Shown here in pieces: positions 33,237 to 40,472 of a stretch of DNA of 40,472 bases. The translations under genes and the position numbers were made by a program. The stretch is from Caulobacteraceae bacterium. Its GTDB lineage: Bacteria; Pseudomonadota; Alphaproteobacteria; Caulobacterales; Aquidulcibacteraceae. The stretch covers positions 1 to 40,472 of the forward strand of contig WRPF01000023.1 in NCBI GenBank assembly GCA_009773335.1. Reading direction: 5' to 3'. Within the stretch, counting starts at the first letter, position 1. The number at the start of each line of letters is the position of its first letter. Below the pieces are notes generated by a model, which was not told the origin of the DNA, did not search any database, and saw only the letters and a program-made list of their open reading frames with translations.

Positions 33237-33626
33237 ATGAAGGCCGTGCTCGAACATGTGAATGTGACGGTGAGCGATCCGGACCGGACGGCGGCGCTCA
33301 TGTGCGACCTGTTCGGCTGGCGCGTCCGCTGGAAGGGGCCGGCCAAGAACGGCGGGCGCACCGTGCATGTGGGCGAGGAAGATACTTACCTAGCCGTCTA
33401 CGCGTGGCGTGACTGGCCCGGCGACGCGACGGCGGGAAGCTATGAGGCGAGAGGCGGGCTCAATCATATCGGCGTCGTCGTCGACGATCTTGACGCGGTG
33501 GAGCAGCGCGTGATCGCGGCCGGTTTCGAGCCGTTCTCCCACGCCGACTACGAACCCGGCCGCCGCTTCTATTTCCGCGATGGCGACAACATTGAGTTCG
33601 AGGTGGTGAGCTACACGTCCGCTTGA
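33237..33626 (+). CDS. VOC-family (glyoxalase/bleomycin-resistance fold) protein
   Basis: A 129-residue vicinal-oxygen-chelate protein. Beta-alpha-beta-beta-beta modules are visible: LEHVNVTVSDPDRTAALMCDLFGW and LNHIGVVVDDLDAVEQRVIAAGFEP, ending in GDNIEFEVVSY with the typical metal Glu. It could be a glyoxalase-like enzyme, a dioxygenase or a drug-binding resistance protein. AAGGAA precedes ATG 33237. The SoxR box upstream marks it as a likely SoxR target, which points to detoxification of a redox-cycling compound. Confidence 0.9.
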   Translation: MKAVLEHVNVTVSDPDRTAALMCDLFGWRVRWKGPAKNGGRTVHVGEEDTYLAVYAWRDWPGDATAGSYEARGGLNHIGVVVDDLDAVEQRVIAAGFEPFSHADYEPGRRFYFRDGDNIEFEVVSYTSA

Positions 33627-33649
33627 AACGATACGGGTCCAAACGAAAC

Positions 33650-33675
33650 GGGCCCCGGCGTTTCCGCCGGAGCCC
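33650..33675. terminator. Rho-independent terminator between convergent genes
   Basis: GGGCCCCGGCG (33650-33660) and CGCCGGAGCCC (33665-33675) form an 11-bp stem (one mismatch) with a TTTC loop. On the minus strand the stem is followed by GTTTCGTTT, a usable U-rich tail for the XRE regulator transcript. It also sits 24 bases after the VOC stop. Confidence 0.75.
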
Positions 33676-33703
33676 GCGATCGATCCCCGATCTTCGTTTC
33701 AGC

Positions 33704-34108
33704 TTACGCCGCGTCGGTGTTTTCGTCCTGCAGGGCCTTCGCGAGGTCGAGCAGGCGGCGGCGAGGACGTTCGCCAAGCTTGTAGTAGGCGCGGATGAGC
33801 TCAAGCGTTTCCTTCTGCGACAGGACATCCGCCGCGATCAGTTCGCGGTCGTTGGCCACGTTCGCCGGCGTGCCTGCCGCTTCGGCGACCGTCTGCAGGC
33901 CTTCGAAGAAGTAGCCGACCGGGACGTTGAGCGAGACCGAGAGCTCATAGAGCCGGCTGGCCGTCACGCGGTTGGCGCCGCATTCGTATTTCTGGATCTG
34001 CTGGAAGCGGATGCCGATGCTTTCAGCCAGTTGTTGCTGGGTCAGGCCCAGAAGACGCCGACGGCGGCGCAGCCGCTTGCCAACGTGGAGGTCGATTTCG
34101 TTCGCCAT
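33704..34108 (-). CDS. XRE-family transcriptional regulator
   Basis: A 134-residue regulator. The Cro/CI helix-turn-helix covers about residues 8-62: VGKRLRRRRRLLGLTQQQLAESIGI, then RFQQIQKYECGANRVTASRLYELSVSLNVPVGYFFEG. The C-terminal part (ETLELIRAYYKLGERPRRRLLDLAKALQ) is typical of the alphaproteobacterial PhrR/PraR-like group, small soluble repressors. GAAGG precedes ATG 34108. A 429-base gap lies upstream. Targets are not visible from sequence. Confidence 0.92.
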   Translation of the reverse strand: MANEIDLHVGKRLRRRRRLLGLTQQQLAESIGIRFQQIQKYECGANRVTASRLYELSVSLNVPVGYFFEGLQTVAEAAGTPANVANDRELIAADVLSQKETLELIRAYYKLGERPRRRLLDLAKALQDENTDAA

Positions 34109-34537
34109 CTTGTGCGCCTTCACACTCCGGCCGCCCCCCCGTCGGGCGCGGCTTCGTCTTGGAGGGGGCATTGCAACGGGCGTACCAGCCTCCGGGGCGT
34201 GCGTTCGGCCCTGTTTACACTTCCTCGCCGGGGAAAACCGCACCGGATGCGCAATGCGTCTGGGGAGAAGCGCCCGATTCCGGAACACCTCGCCCCCGCC
34301 GCGTCCCCTACGGGGCTATGTGGGGGAACCGATTCCCGCACCGTCACCAGTCCGGCCACGCGGTTCGCGGACCGCGTGCGATCCTCCCGTTGGCGGAGTG
34401 TCGCGATCCGGCACACACGCGCATGGTGAAGTCGCCGGAAACAGTAGGTCATGTAGCCAATCAACGGGCTGTTTGCGATGTTCGCCACGGTTCGGGTCAC
34501 GCGATTCGGACGAGGCTGTTCGGGGGAAGTTCGCCGC
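34109..34537. other. 429-base intergenic region between two divergent genes
   Basis: No convincing gene is present: in-frame stretches here are low-quality extensions of the flanking genes. The region should hold the promoters of the XRE regulator (minus) and the FAD oxidoreductase (plus). It contains one clear dyad at 34357-34378. It is the longest non-coding stretch in the window. Confidence 0.6.
34357..34378. promoter_or_regulatory. Dyad in the XRE/oxidoreductase intergenic region
   Basis: CACGCGGT (34357-34364) and ACCGCGTG (34371-34378) are perfect inverted repeats around a 6-base centre. There is no T-tract on either side. It could be an operator for a dimeric regulator such as the adjacent XRE protein, or a structured leader; the choice is inference. 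Confidence 0.45.
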
Positions 34538-35812
34538 ATGCTGACCGTCGGGATCGTTGGCGCAGGTCCCGCGGGCCTGAGCGCGGCCCGCATGCTCCAG
34601 GAAACGGGGCGCGCGCGCGCCATCATATTCGAGAAGCAGGAACGCGTCGGCGGGAAGTCGTTCTCCACGCCGCGGTACGGCGACGTCCACGATATAGGCA
34701 CCTGTTACTCGACAATGGCGCACGCCATCACCAACCGCTGGATGCGCGATCTGAAGATCGGCCAGATCCCCATCGCCCGGCAGATGGTCGATGGCGCGCC
34801 GGTGATGCAATACATCATGGGCGGGCGACCGTTCACCACGACGCGTGAGGCGCTGCAGTTCATGTCCGCCTGGAAACGTCAGACGCGGGCTTTCGAGGAA
34901 ACGCCTGGGGACCAGGCGGTGCGTGCGACCGCCGCCATGCCGGTCGGCGCCTGGCTCGACCAGCAGGGGTTGCCATCGATGCGCCGCTACATGCAGCGCG
35001 GCCTCACCAACATGGGCTATGGTTATCTTGACGAGACACCGACCATCCAGGCGCTTCGCTGGTGCACGCCGTCGCTCCTGATTTCCGGAGCGCTGAAGCA
35101 GGTGAAGGCTCCCGAGAACGGCTGGCAGAGTTTCTGGGAACGCTTTTCACAGTCGCTCGACGTGCGCCTCGGGCAGGGCGTGTTGGGCGTGCGCCGCGGC
35201 AACGACACGATCGACATTTCCACCCCGGCCGGCGTCACTCGCGTGGACGCACTGTTGATCGCCGCGCCGCTCGACGAACTGAAGGACGCTATGGCCTTTT
35301 CGGCCGCCGAGCAGCGCGTGCTCGAAGCGGTGACCTGGGGGCGTCTTGCCGCCACGCTCGCCTCGATCGCAGGCTGGCGGCGCAACGACGACATCGTCAT
35401 CTACGAGGATGCACTCCTTCCGGGCGCGTCTCCGGGGGCGTTGTTGTCGTCGCGCGTCGCTGGCAAGCCTCCGCCGAAAAAGGATCGCCACGGCACGCGC
35501 ATGTTCATGTGTTTTCAGTACGGCGGCGCGTTATCGTCCGCCGAACTTGCCGACAGGCTGCGCACGGAGGTCTGTCAGCGGGGCGGCTATCTCGATCACG
35601 TGGCGATGCAGAAGATCTGGAACTTCGCCCCCCGGTACGACACGCGGGCGCTCGAAGACGGCCTCGTCGCCCGCATGCGCGACATGCAGGGCGACCAGAG
35701 GACCTGGTACACCGGCGCGACTTTCTCGTTCGAAGCGGTGTCGAACATTGTCGAGTTCAACAAGACGCTAGTGCCACGCATGATCGACGGGCTGGGGGCT
35801 TTGAGTCGATGA
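34538..35812 (+). CDS. FAD-dependent NAD(P)-binding oxidoreductase (amine-oxidase-like)
   Basis: A 424-residue flavoprotein. The N-terminal MLTVGIVGAGPAGLSAARML is the FAD dinucleotide fold, followed by IIFEKQERVGGKSFS, the usual flavin-amine-oxidase continuation. The middle and C-terminal parts are not typical of a characterised member (WYTGATFSFEAVSNIVEFNKTLV at the end). Oxidation or desaturation of a lipid- or polyene-like substrate is possible. ATG 34538 has GGGGAAG upstream. Its stop overlaps the start of the thioesterase gene (ATGA), so the two form a coupled pair. Confidence 0.82.
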   Translation: MLTVGIVGAGPAGLSAARMLQETGRARAIIFEKQERVGGKSFSTPRYGDVHDIGTCYSTMAHAITNRWMRDLKIGQIPIARQMVDGAPVMQYIMGGRPFTTTREALQFMSAWKRQTRAFEETPGDQAVRATAAMPVGAWLDQQGLPSMRRYMQRGLTNMGYGYLDETPTIQALRWCTPSLLISGALKQVKAPENGWQSFWERFSQSLDVRLGQGVLGVRRGNDTIDISTPAGVTRVDALLIAAPLDELKDAMAFSAAEQRVLEAVTWGRLAATLASIAGWRRNDDIVIYEDALLPGASPGALLSSRVAGKPPPKKDRHGTRMFMCFQYGGALSSAELADRLRTEVCQRGGYLDHVAMQKIWNFAPRYDTRALEDGLVARMRDMQGDQRTWYTGATFSFEAVSNIVEFNKTLVPRMIDGLGALSR

Positions 35813-36327
35813 ATCTCTTCCTGCGGGTCGTGATCGTGTGGATCAAGTCCTGGTTCAAGCCACGGATCGGGCTGCTCGACGCCTTCGTCACCAGGTTCGG
35901 CGTTTGGTTTACCGATCAGGACATGCTGCGCCACGTCACCAACAGCCGTTTCTATTCGTTGGTGGATGTCTGCGTCATCGATTTTTTCCTGCGCTCGGGG
36001 GTGGTCAACATCCTGAGGCGCAACAAGTGGACGCCCCTGGTGGTCTACAAGGACATGAAATTCCTGAAGGCTCTGCGTTTTCCCGGGAAGTTTGTCGTGA
36101 AATCGCAGTTTCTCGGCTGGGACGACGATGCCGTGATCGCGCAGCACGTTTTCGAGCGGGCGGGGACGGTCGTGGCGACGGGCTACACCGTTGCGCGTTT
36201 CATCGACAGTCGGGGCAAGGCATTGAAGACATCCGATGTCGCAGCACAGTTCGGCGCGCCATCGAAGCCGGTGATCCCCGATCACGCGCTCGCGACGCTG
36301 GCGAGGTCCAGGCGCGGGGTGGATTGA
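35809..36327 (+). CDS. THEM6-like acyl-CoA thioesterase family protein
   Basis: A 172-residue hotdog-fold protein with an N-terminal hydrophobic segment (MNLFLRVVIVWIKSW) that may anchor it to the membrane. The motif DMLRHVTNSRFYSLVDVCVIDFFLRSG follows the 4HBT pattern 'D...H.NN..Y', and LGWDDDAVIAQHVFERAGTVVATGYTVARF forms the second strand set. It is similar in layout to the mammalian THEM6 proteins. The start overlaps the stop of the FAD oxidoreductase. It ends 46 bases inside the convergent histidine-kinase-like gene. Confidence 0.8.
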   Translation: MNLFLRVVIVWIKSWFKPRIGLLDAFVTRFGVWFTDQDMLRHVTNSRFYSLVDVCVIDFFLRSGVVNILRRNKWTPLVVYKDMKFLKALRFPGKFVVKSQFLGWDDDAVIAQHVFERAGTVVATGYTVARFIDSRGKALKTSDVAAQFGAPSKPVIPDHALATLARSRRGVD

Positions 36328-37958
36328 TCGATGTCGTTGGCGGGCTCCAACGCATCCTGCGCGGCATAGATGCTCGCGCGGTAGGGCAGCTTCACGTAGG
36401 CGAACGTGCCGAGCGTCGGTTCACTGAGAATCTTCAGGCTCGCGCGGTGACGCTGGAGGACCTGGCTCACGATGCGCAGGCCCAGGCCGATCCCGTGGCT
36501 GCCTTGAAGGTCGTGGGCGTGCGCAACCTGGGCGCCGTCGAGCAGATCCTGGATCTGGGCGAGATGATCGGGCTCAAAGCCGGAGCCGAAGTCCCACACG
36601 CAGACCTCGACCTGTCCGTCATGCGCCTTGCGCACATCGACGCCGACATCCTTGTCGTCGGGCGTGTTCTCCAGCGCATTGACGATGAGATGCATGAGCG
36701 AACGCTTGAGCGCACGTTCGTCGCAGACGAGATCGGCGATCTCCTCGTGGATGTTGACCTGCAGGTTTGCGGTCCGGCGCTTCCCGAACCGTGCTGCGGC
36801 CGCCTTGGCGCTCCATTCGACGATCGCGCGGACGTTGGCGAAGGCGAAACGGTATTCGTAAGACTGGGAGTCGATCGTCGAGATATCGGCGATGTCGCTC
36901 ACCGTCTCGAGGACGCGCACCGCATGCGAGGCGATCTCGGCGCGGCGTTCTTCGTTCGCGGAGTCGTTTGAGCCGAGATAGGCGACCACCTCCTCCATCG
37001 GCGCACGCAGGGTGACGCCGACCTGCTCGATGAACGCGGACTTCGCGCGGCTGGCTTCTTCCGCGCTGAGGCGGGCGGCCTGGATCTGATCCTCACGCTG
37101 TTTGAGGTCGGTGATGTCGGTGTGCACGCTGACGAAGCCGCCGCGGCTCGTGGGCAGAAGCTTCGACACGACCCACCGGTCTGCGGCGACGGCGCGTACA
37201 TGGCCTTCGGCGCTGTCGCAGGCAACGACACTTACGTCCGGGAACCATTCGTTGAAGCGCGTATTGGCCGCGATCAGGTGCAGGCCGGCGTCGAAGTGGC
37301 CGATGGCGTCGCTGGTGGCCTCGATCGCGTCCGCAAGGTCGGCCTGCACGCCGCGCATGGCGCCTGCGGAGCGGATGAGTTCGATCATGTGGCGGTGGCT
37401 GCGTTCGGCGCCCTTGATGAGCGCGAAGCAGAGCACCGCGAGCAGCGCGAGGATCACCCAGTGGATCGGCTGACCTTCCCACACAAGGCGCAGGCCCAGT
37501 GGTGTGAGAATCGAGATCAGCATCGCGCGCGATACCGTCGGTATCGGTGCGAGGAGGCTGACGACGCCAGCGGCCATGCCGCCGAGAACGACGATCACTA
37601 TGGTCTGGGAGAAAAAATCGCCCGACCGCCAGAAGAAGAAGGCTGTGAGGCCCCACAGCAGTCCGATGACGGCCGAGGATATTTCCGCGCGTCGCAATCC
37701 CTTGCCGGAGACGGTCTGCGGCACCACGCGTTTGCGCAGGTTGAACCACGACATCATCTGCAGCGCGGAGCTGGCGATCATGATCGCCAGCCAGACGCCG
37801 GCTAACAGCGCCTTCGTTCCGAAAAGGAACAGCGACGACACCAGCAGGGCGTTCAGCGCGTTGACGATCGCCATGACAGGCAGCTGCTGCGTCAGCAGGA
37901 GCGTCTGCTGTCGCCGCAATTCCGCCTGCAGGATGGCTTCGTCGCCCGCCGCGTCCAT
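36282..37958 (-). CDS. Histidine-kinase-like membrane protein lacking the phospho-accepting His
   Basis: A 558-residue protein. Five or six membrane segments lie in the first 180 residues, followed by a PAS-like region (EATSDAIGHFDAGLHLIAANTRFNEWF) and a coiled coil. The dimerisation helix reads AKSAFIEQVGVTLRAPMEEVVAYL. Aligned with the usual SHELRTPL motif, the phospho-accepting His is replaced by Val315. The ATPase domain keeps the N-box (LIVNALENT, Asn427), DFGSGF and GSHGIGLGLRIV. It may be a pseudokinase or scaffold, comparable in principle to Caulobacter DivL, which has Tyr at this site. No response regulator is nearby. ATG 37958 has GGAAGG close upstream; a GTG lies 15 bases earlier. 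Confidence 0.82.
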   Translation of the reverse strand: MDAAGDEAILQAELRRQQTLLLTQQLPVMAIVNALNALLVSSLFLFGTKALLAGVWLAIMIASSALQMMSWFNLRKRVVPQTVSGKGLRRAEISSAVIGLLWGLTAFFFWRSGDFFSQTIVIVVLGGMAAGVVSLLAPIPTVSRAMLISILTPLGLRLVWEGQPIHWVILALLAVLCFALIKGAERSHRHMIELIRSAGAMRGVQADLADAIEATSDAIGHFDAGLHLIAANTRFNEWFPDVSVVACDSAEGHVRAVAADRWVVSKLLPTSRGGFVSVHTDITDLKQREDQIQAARLSAEEASRAKSAFIEQVGVTLRAPMEEVVAYLGSNDSANEERRAEIASHAVRVLETVSDIADISTIDSQSYEYRFAFANVRAIVEWSAKAAAARFGKRRTANLQVNIHEEIADLVCDERALKRSLMHLIVNALENTPDDKDVGVDVRKAHDGQVEVCVWDFGSGFEPDHLAQIQDLLDGAQVAHAHDLQGSHGIGLGLRIVSQVLQRHRASLKILSEPTLGTFAYVKLPYRASIYAAQDALEPANDIDQSTPRLDLASVASA

Positions 37959-38127
37959 AACCCTTCCGTCCACCCGATTCCGGGGTGCGTTGTCTTGCGG
38001 CCGACACAGGCCGGACGCAAACCATACGCAAGGTGACCTAAAATTTGGTGTCTCTGAGTGCGATCATCGCATTTTTGTCAGGGAACAATTCGGTAGGGTA
38101 AACAACGTGTTATGAATTGGCCCCGGC

Positions 38128-39969
38128 CTAGATTTCAAACACGTATTCACCTGGCGCGGCGCAGAGGCCCTGGGCGCCTGCGCGCGCCATCTGCGGCGGC
38201 GCTGCGCGATCGCGCGCGCTGTGGGCGTCGAGCCAGCTCGTCCACGCCGGCCACCATGAGCCTTCCTGTCGCGGACACTGGCGCACCCATTCGTCGGGAT
38301 TCTCGTAGTCTGTCGTCGAGCCTATGACATTGAGCCAGTGAAAGGCGCCGGGCTTGCCTGGCGGCGTGACGATCCCGGCGTTGTGGCCGCCGCCGGTGAG
38401 GGCGAAGGTGGTCTGCGCGCCGACGAAAAGCGCCGTCTTGTGGACCGACCGCCACGGAGCGATGTGATCACGCTCCGCGCCAACCACGAAGACCGGCGCG
38501 GTGATGTCCTTCAGATAGACGCCGCGTCCGCCCGCCTCAAGCAGGCCATCCGCGAGGCGGTTTTCCATGAACAGGCCTCGCAGGTATTCCGAGTGCATGC
38601 GCGCTGGCATGCGCGTGGGATCGGCGAGCCAGAACTCGAGATCCGCGCCTGCATGGCGATGCCCCAGCAGATAGCGCTCCACGAAACGCGCCCACACCAT
38701 CTCGTTGGCGCGCAACACATAGAAGGCGCTGCTCATCTGCCGCGCGTCGAGATAGCCTTGGCGGGCCATGATGTCCTCAAGGGCCGCAATCTGGCTTTCG
38801 CCGATGAACATCATCAGCTCGCCCGCCTCGCTGAAGTCGGTCTGCGCCGCAAGAAGTGTGAGCGTGGCGAGGCGTTCGTCGCCGTCGCGCGCCATCGCGG
38901 CTGCGGCAGTCGCGAGCACGGTGCCGCCGAGGCAATAGCCGGTCGCGTGAATCTTCTCGCCGGGAACGATCGCCGAGACTTCGTCGATCGCGGCCATCAC
39001 GCCCTTGACGCGGTAGTCTTCGAACGAGACGTCACGCATCTCTTCGCCGGGGTTTTTCCACGACACGCAGAAGACCGTGAAGCCCCGGTCGACGAGGTAT
39101 TTCACCAGAGAGTCCTCGGGCGTCAGGTCGAGGATGTAGTACTTCATTATCCATGCGGGCACGAGCAGGATTGGCTCGCGCCGCACCTGCGTCGTCGTCG
39201 GCGTGTACTGGATGAGCTCCATGATTTCGTTGCGGAAAACGACCTCGCCGGGCGTCGCGGCAATCGTGTCGCCGAGTCTGAAAGCCTCAAGCTCCGCGAG
39301 CTTTTCGCCGCGCGCAATCCGGGCGAGATCGTCGAAGAATATCTGCGCGCCCTCGGCGAAGTTGCGGCCGCCCGATTGCACGGCGGCATTCCAGACCACG
39401 GGATTGGTCAACGGAAAGTTGACGGGGGCCATGGCGTTGAGCGCCTGTCTGACTAGGAAATCCACGCGCCGGGCGTGATGGTCGCGCATGCCGCGCAGCG
39501 GATGGGAGGCGTCGCGCCACCAGGCTTCGCGCGCGAGGTGGCCCTGCGCCAGCGCGTCGAAGGGCGGGATCTGCCAAGCCTCGTCGCGGAAGCGCCGGTC
39601 GCCAGTCTCGGGTTTGAACGGCGCGGACTGCGCACGGTCCGGATGGGGATCGGCCGCGTAGCGCGTGGCGGCCTGCGCCTTCTTCCAGGCGTCGCCGGCC
39701 ATCGCTGCTGCGCGCCATGGCGAGATGGCGAGGTGGAAGGACCAGTCCGCCCACGCCTGCAGGCTCGCATAGGGCGAGACGCCGTTGGTGAGCGGGGAGA
39801 AAAGCGCCCGCATCGCGCTGTCGCGGGCGTCGGCAGTCGCATAGACGGAGGCGGTCGGTGCGGCGCTGGCAGCTTCCTGCGGCACAGGCCCTGCCAGCGC
39901 TACAGCGTTCGCCGCCGGAAGCGCGACGCCGGAGCCGTCATTACCGGGATGCAAAACGGCCTCGTCCAT
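38128..39969 (-). CDS. phaC: Class I poly(3-hydroxyalkanoate) synthase
   Basis: A 613-residue PHA synthase, polymerising hydroxyacyl-CoA into storage granules in the cytoplasm. The lipase-like box is GYCLGG with nucleophile Cys346. The rest of the triad is Asp501 in GAERDHIAPW and His529 in GGGHNAGIV. The N-terminal PhaC domain is present (NFPLTNPVVWNAAVQSGGRNFAEGA), as is ILLVPAWIMKYYILDL. The first 55 residues are an Ala-rich extension. GGAGAAGG precedes ATG 39969. No phaB, phasin or phaR is adjacent. Confidence 0.96.
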   Translation of the reverse strand: MDEAVLHPGNDGSGVALPAANAVALAGPVPQEAASAAPTASVYATADARDSAMRALFSPLTNGVSPYASLQAWADWSFHLAISPWRAAAMAGDAWKKAQAATRYAADPHPDRAQSAPFKPETGDRRFRDEAWQIPPFDALAQGHLAREAWWRDASHPLRGMRDHHARRVDFLVRQALNAMAPVNFPLTNPVVWNAAVQSGGRNFAEGAQIFFDDLARIARGEKLAELEAFRLGDTIAATPGEVVFRNEIMELIQYTPTTTQVRREPILLVPAWIMKYYILDLTPEDSLVKYLVDRGFTVFCVSWKNPGEEMRDVSFEDYRVKGVMAAIDEVSAIVPGEKIHATGYCLGGTVLATAAAAMARDGDERLATLTLLAAQTDFSEAGELMMFIGESQIAALEDIMARQGYLDARQMSSAFYVLRANEMVWARFVERYLLGHRHAGADLEFWLADPTRMPARMHSEYLRGLFMENRLADGLLEAGGRGVYLKDITAPVFVVGAERDHIAPWRSVHKTALFVGAQTTFALTGGGHNAGIVTPPGKPGAFHWLNVIGSTTDYENPDEWVRQCPRQEGSWWPAWTSWLDAHSARDRAAPPQMARAGAQGLCAAPGEYVFEI

Positions 39970-40138
39970 GGGCCTTCTCCTGACCGAAAATCCTCAAGGA
40001 CGCGTTGATGAAGCGCAAGCGGCGCCGGAGTTCGGGCTCCCGCAAGGCTCAACCTCTGAATGCCGGCGGTACGCAGGCGGTTCCCGCCGGTCCGGAACGG
40101 GCATTTTCCGTTTCTCAGAAACCCGCTATGATGCGCCG

Positions 40139-40357
40139 ATGTTGAAGAGAGACGAACCCGCTGGCGACATCGCCCGCATCCGCTACGGCGACGCCGAGTT
40201 CACGGTCCTGGCGCCGGGACGCTTCGTGCGCTGCGCGGTGTCGGGGGCGCTGATCGCGCTCGACGAACTGCGCTACTGGAACGTGGAGCTGCAGGAGGCC
40301 TACCGCAGCGCCGCCGAGGCAACCGCCCGGTGGCGCGAGCTGAACGCGAAATCCTGA
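40139..40357 (+). CDS. DUF2093 family protein
   Basis: A 72-residue protein matching DUF2093, a small family I know mainly from Alphaproteobacteria. The conserved block is GDAEFTVLAPGRFVRCAVSG followed by LDELRYWNVELQEAY. Function is unknown; the Cys and aromatic residues are conserved features. ATG 40139 starts the conserved part; the longer open frame upstream belongs to the phaC promoter region. A lipoprotein gene begins 23 bases later. Confidence 0.85.
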   Translation: MLKRDEPAGDIARIRYGDAEFTVLAPGRFVRCAVSGALIALDELRYWNVELQEAYRSAAEATARWRELNAKS

Positions 40358-40380
40358 AGGGCCGGAAGGGGAACAATGCC

Positions 40381-40472
40381 ATGCGCGTCTGGATGATCGC
40401 CGGCCCCTTGTTCGCATTGGCGCTGGCCGCGGCCGCATGCAGCGCGCCGACCGTCGCGCAGCCCACATTGCC
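40381..40472 (+). CDS. Lipoprotein, cut by the right window edge
   Basis: ATG 40381 opens a frame beginning MRVWMIAGPLFALALAAAAC, a lipoprotein signal with lipobox Cys20, continuing SAPTVAQPTL to the edge. GGAAGGGG lies upstream at good spacing. Only 30 residues are visible, so the function cannot be given. Confidence 0.6.
   Translation, partial: MRVWMIAGPLFALALAAAACSAPTVAQPTL

Noticed and set aside
38059-38071. 13-base palindrome TGCGATCATCGCA followed by TTTTT, considered as a terminator
   Set aside because: A realistic loop leaves only four base pairs, too weak for termination; no plus-strand gene ends nearby. It might be an operator but nothing supports a specific one.

Overview
The window reads as a chromosomal segment of a high-GC alphaproteobacterium, probably from the Caulobacterales/Hyphomonadaceae neighbourhood. 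This lineage is inferred from a DUF2093 protein (a family I know mainly from Alphaproteobacteria), a class I PHA synthase, a TonB-dependent receptor, a DUF4349 lipoprotein and generally high GC; no rRNA or other phylogenetic marker is present. I saw no tRNA, rRNA, CRISPR array, prophage or complete insertion sequence. Two genes are cut by the window edges (left, minus strand; right, plus strand).

Layout. 1-1.5 kb: a cut hypothetical gene of lower GC and a single-domain REP-associated tyrosine transposase (RAYT). 1.5-4.7 kb: a plus-strand operon of alpha/beta hydrolase, PaaI-type thioesterase, acetyl-CoA acetyltransferase and O-methyltransferase. 4.7-9.1 kb: a membrane protein, formate-THF ligase (fhs, minus), a second thiolase and a TlpA-like lipoprotein redoxin. 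9.1-11.5 kb: an unusual phospholipase C-fold/helix-hairpin-helix fusion, then a MerR-type regulator divergent from a MerF-like small membrane protein with a metal-type operator between them. 11.5-18.3 kb: TonB receptor, quinone oxidoreductase, isoaspartyl peptidase, a lower-GC YbdK-type carboxylate-amine ligase, a MliC-like lipoprotein and a SpoU/TrmH rRNA/tRNA methyltransferase. 18.3-22.2 kb (minus): a tightly overlapping three-gene operon of feruloyl-CoA synthase-like ligase, secreted EreA/ChaN-like protein and HSL-type esterase. 22.4-25.3 kb (minus): GNAT acetyltransferase, slipin, malate dehydrogenase and a small anchored protein. 25.4-28.9 kb: serine hydrolase, GluQ-RS, DUF4349 lipoprotein and a hypothetical protein. 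29-32.6 kb: esterase, HNH endonuclease, SCP2 protein, lysophospholipase-like hydrolase and histidinol-phosphatase. 32.7-34.1 kb: SoxR divergent from a VOC protein with a SoxR box between them, and a small XRE regulator. 34.5-40.5 kb: FAD oxidoreductase coupled to a THEM6-like thioesterase, a histidine-kinase-like protein without the phospho-accepting His, PHA synthase, a DUF2093 protein and a cut lipoprotein.

How the genes work together. Much of the content concerns acyl-CoA and lipid chemistry: two thiolases, two hotdog thioesterases, an aryl/acyl-CoA ligase, an SCP2 lipid carrier, several esterases/lipases and PhaC. The acetoacetyl-CoA-forming thiolase could supply the PHA pathway, although phaB is not here. 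Two MerR-family regulators each sit divergent to a single target with a dyad in a 19-bp promoter spacer.

The most striking non-coding structure is at 26554-26655: two perfectly inverted 29-base arms, each with a GTAG tetranucleotide followed by a small hairpin. This is the architecture of a REP doublet (REPIN), and its arms supply the stop codons of both convergent flanking genes. With the RAYT at 808-1488 it suggests a resident RAYT/REPIN system. Other candidates for attention are the PLC-fold/HhH fusion, the His-less kinase, the merA-less MerR/MerF pair and the ligase/EreA-like/esterase operon.
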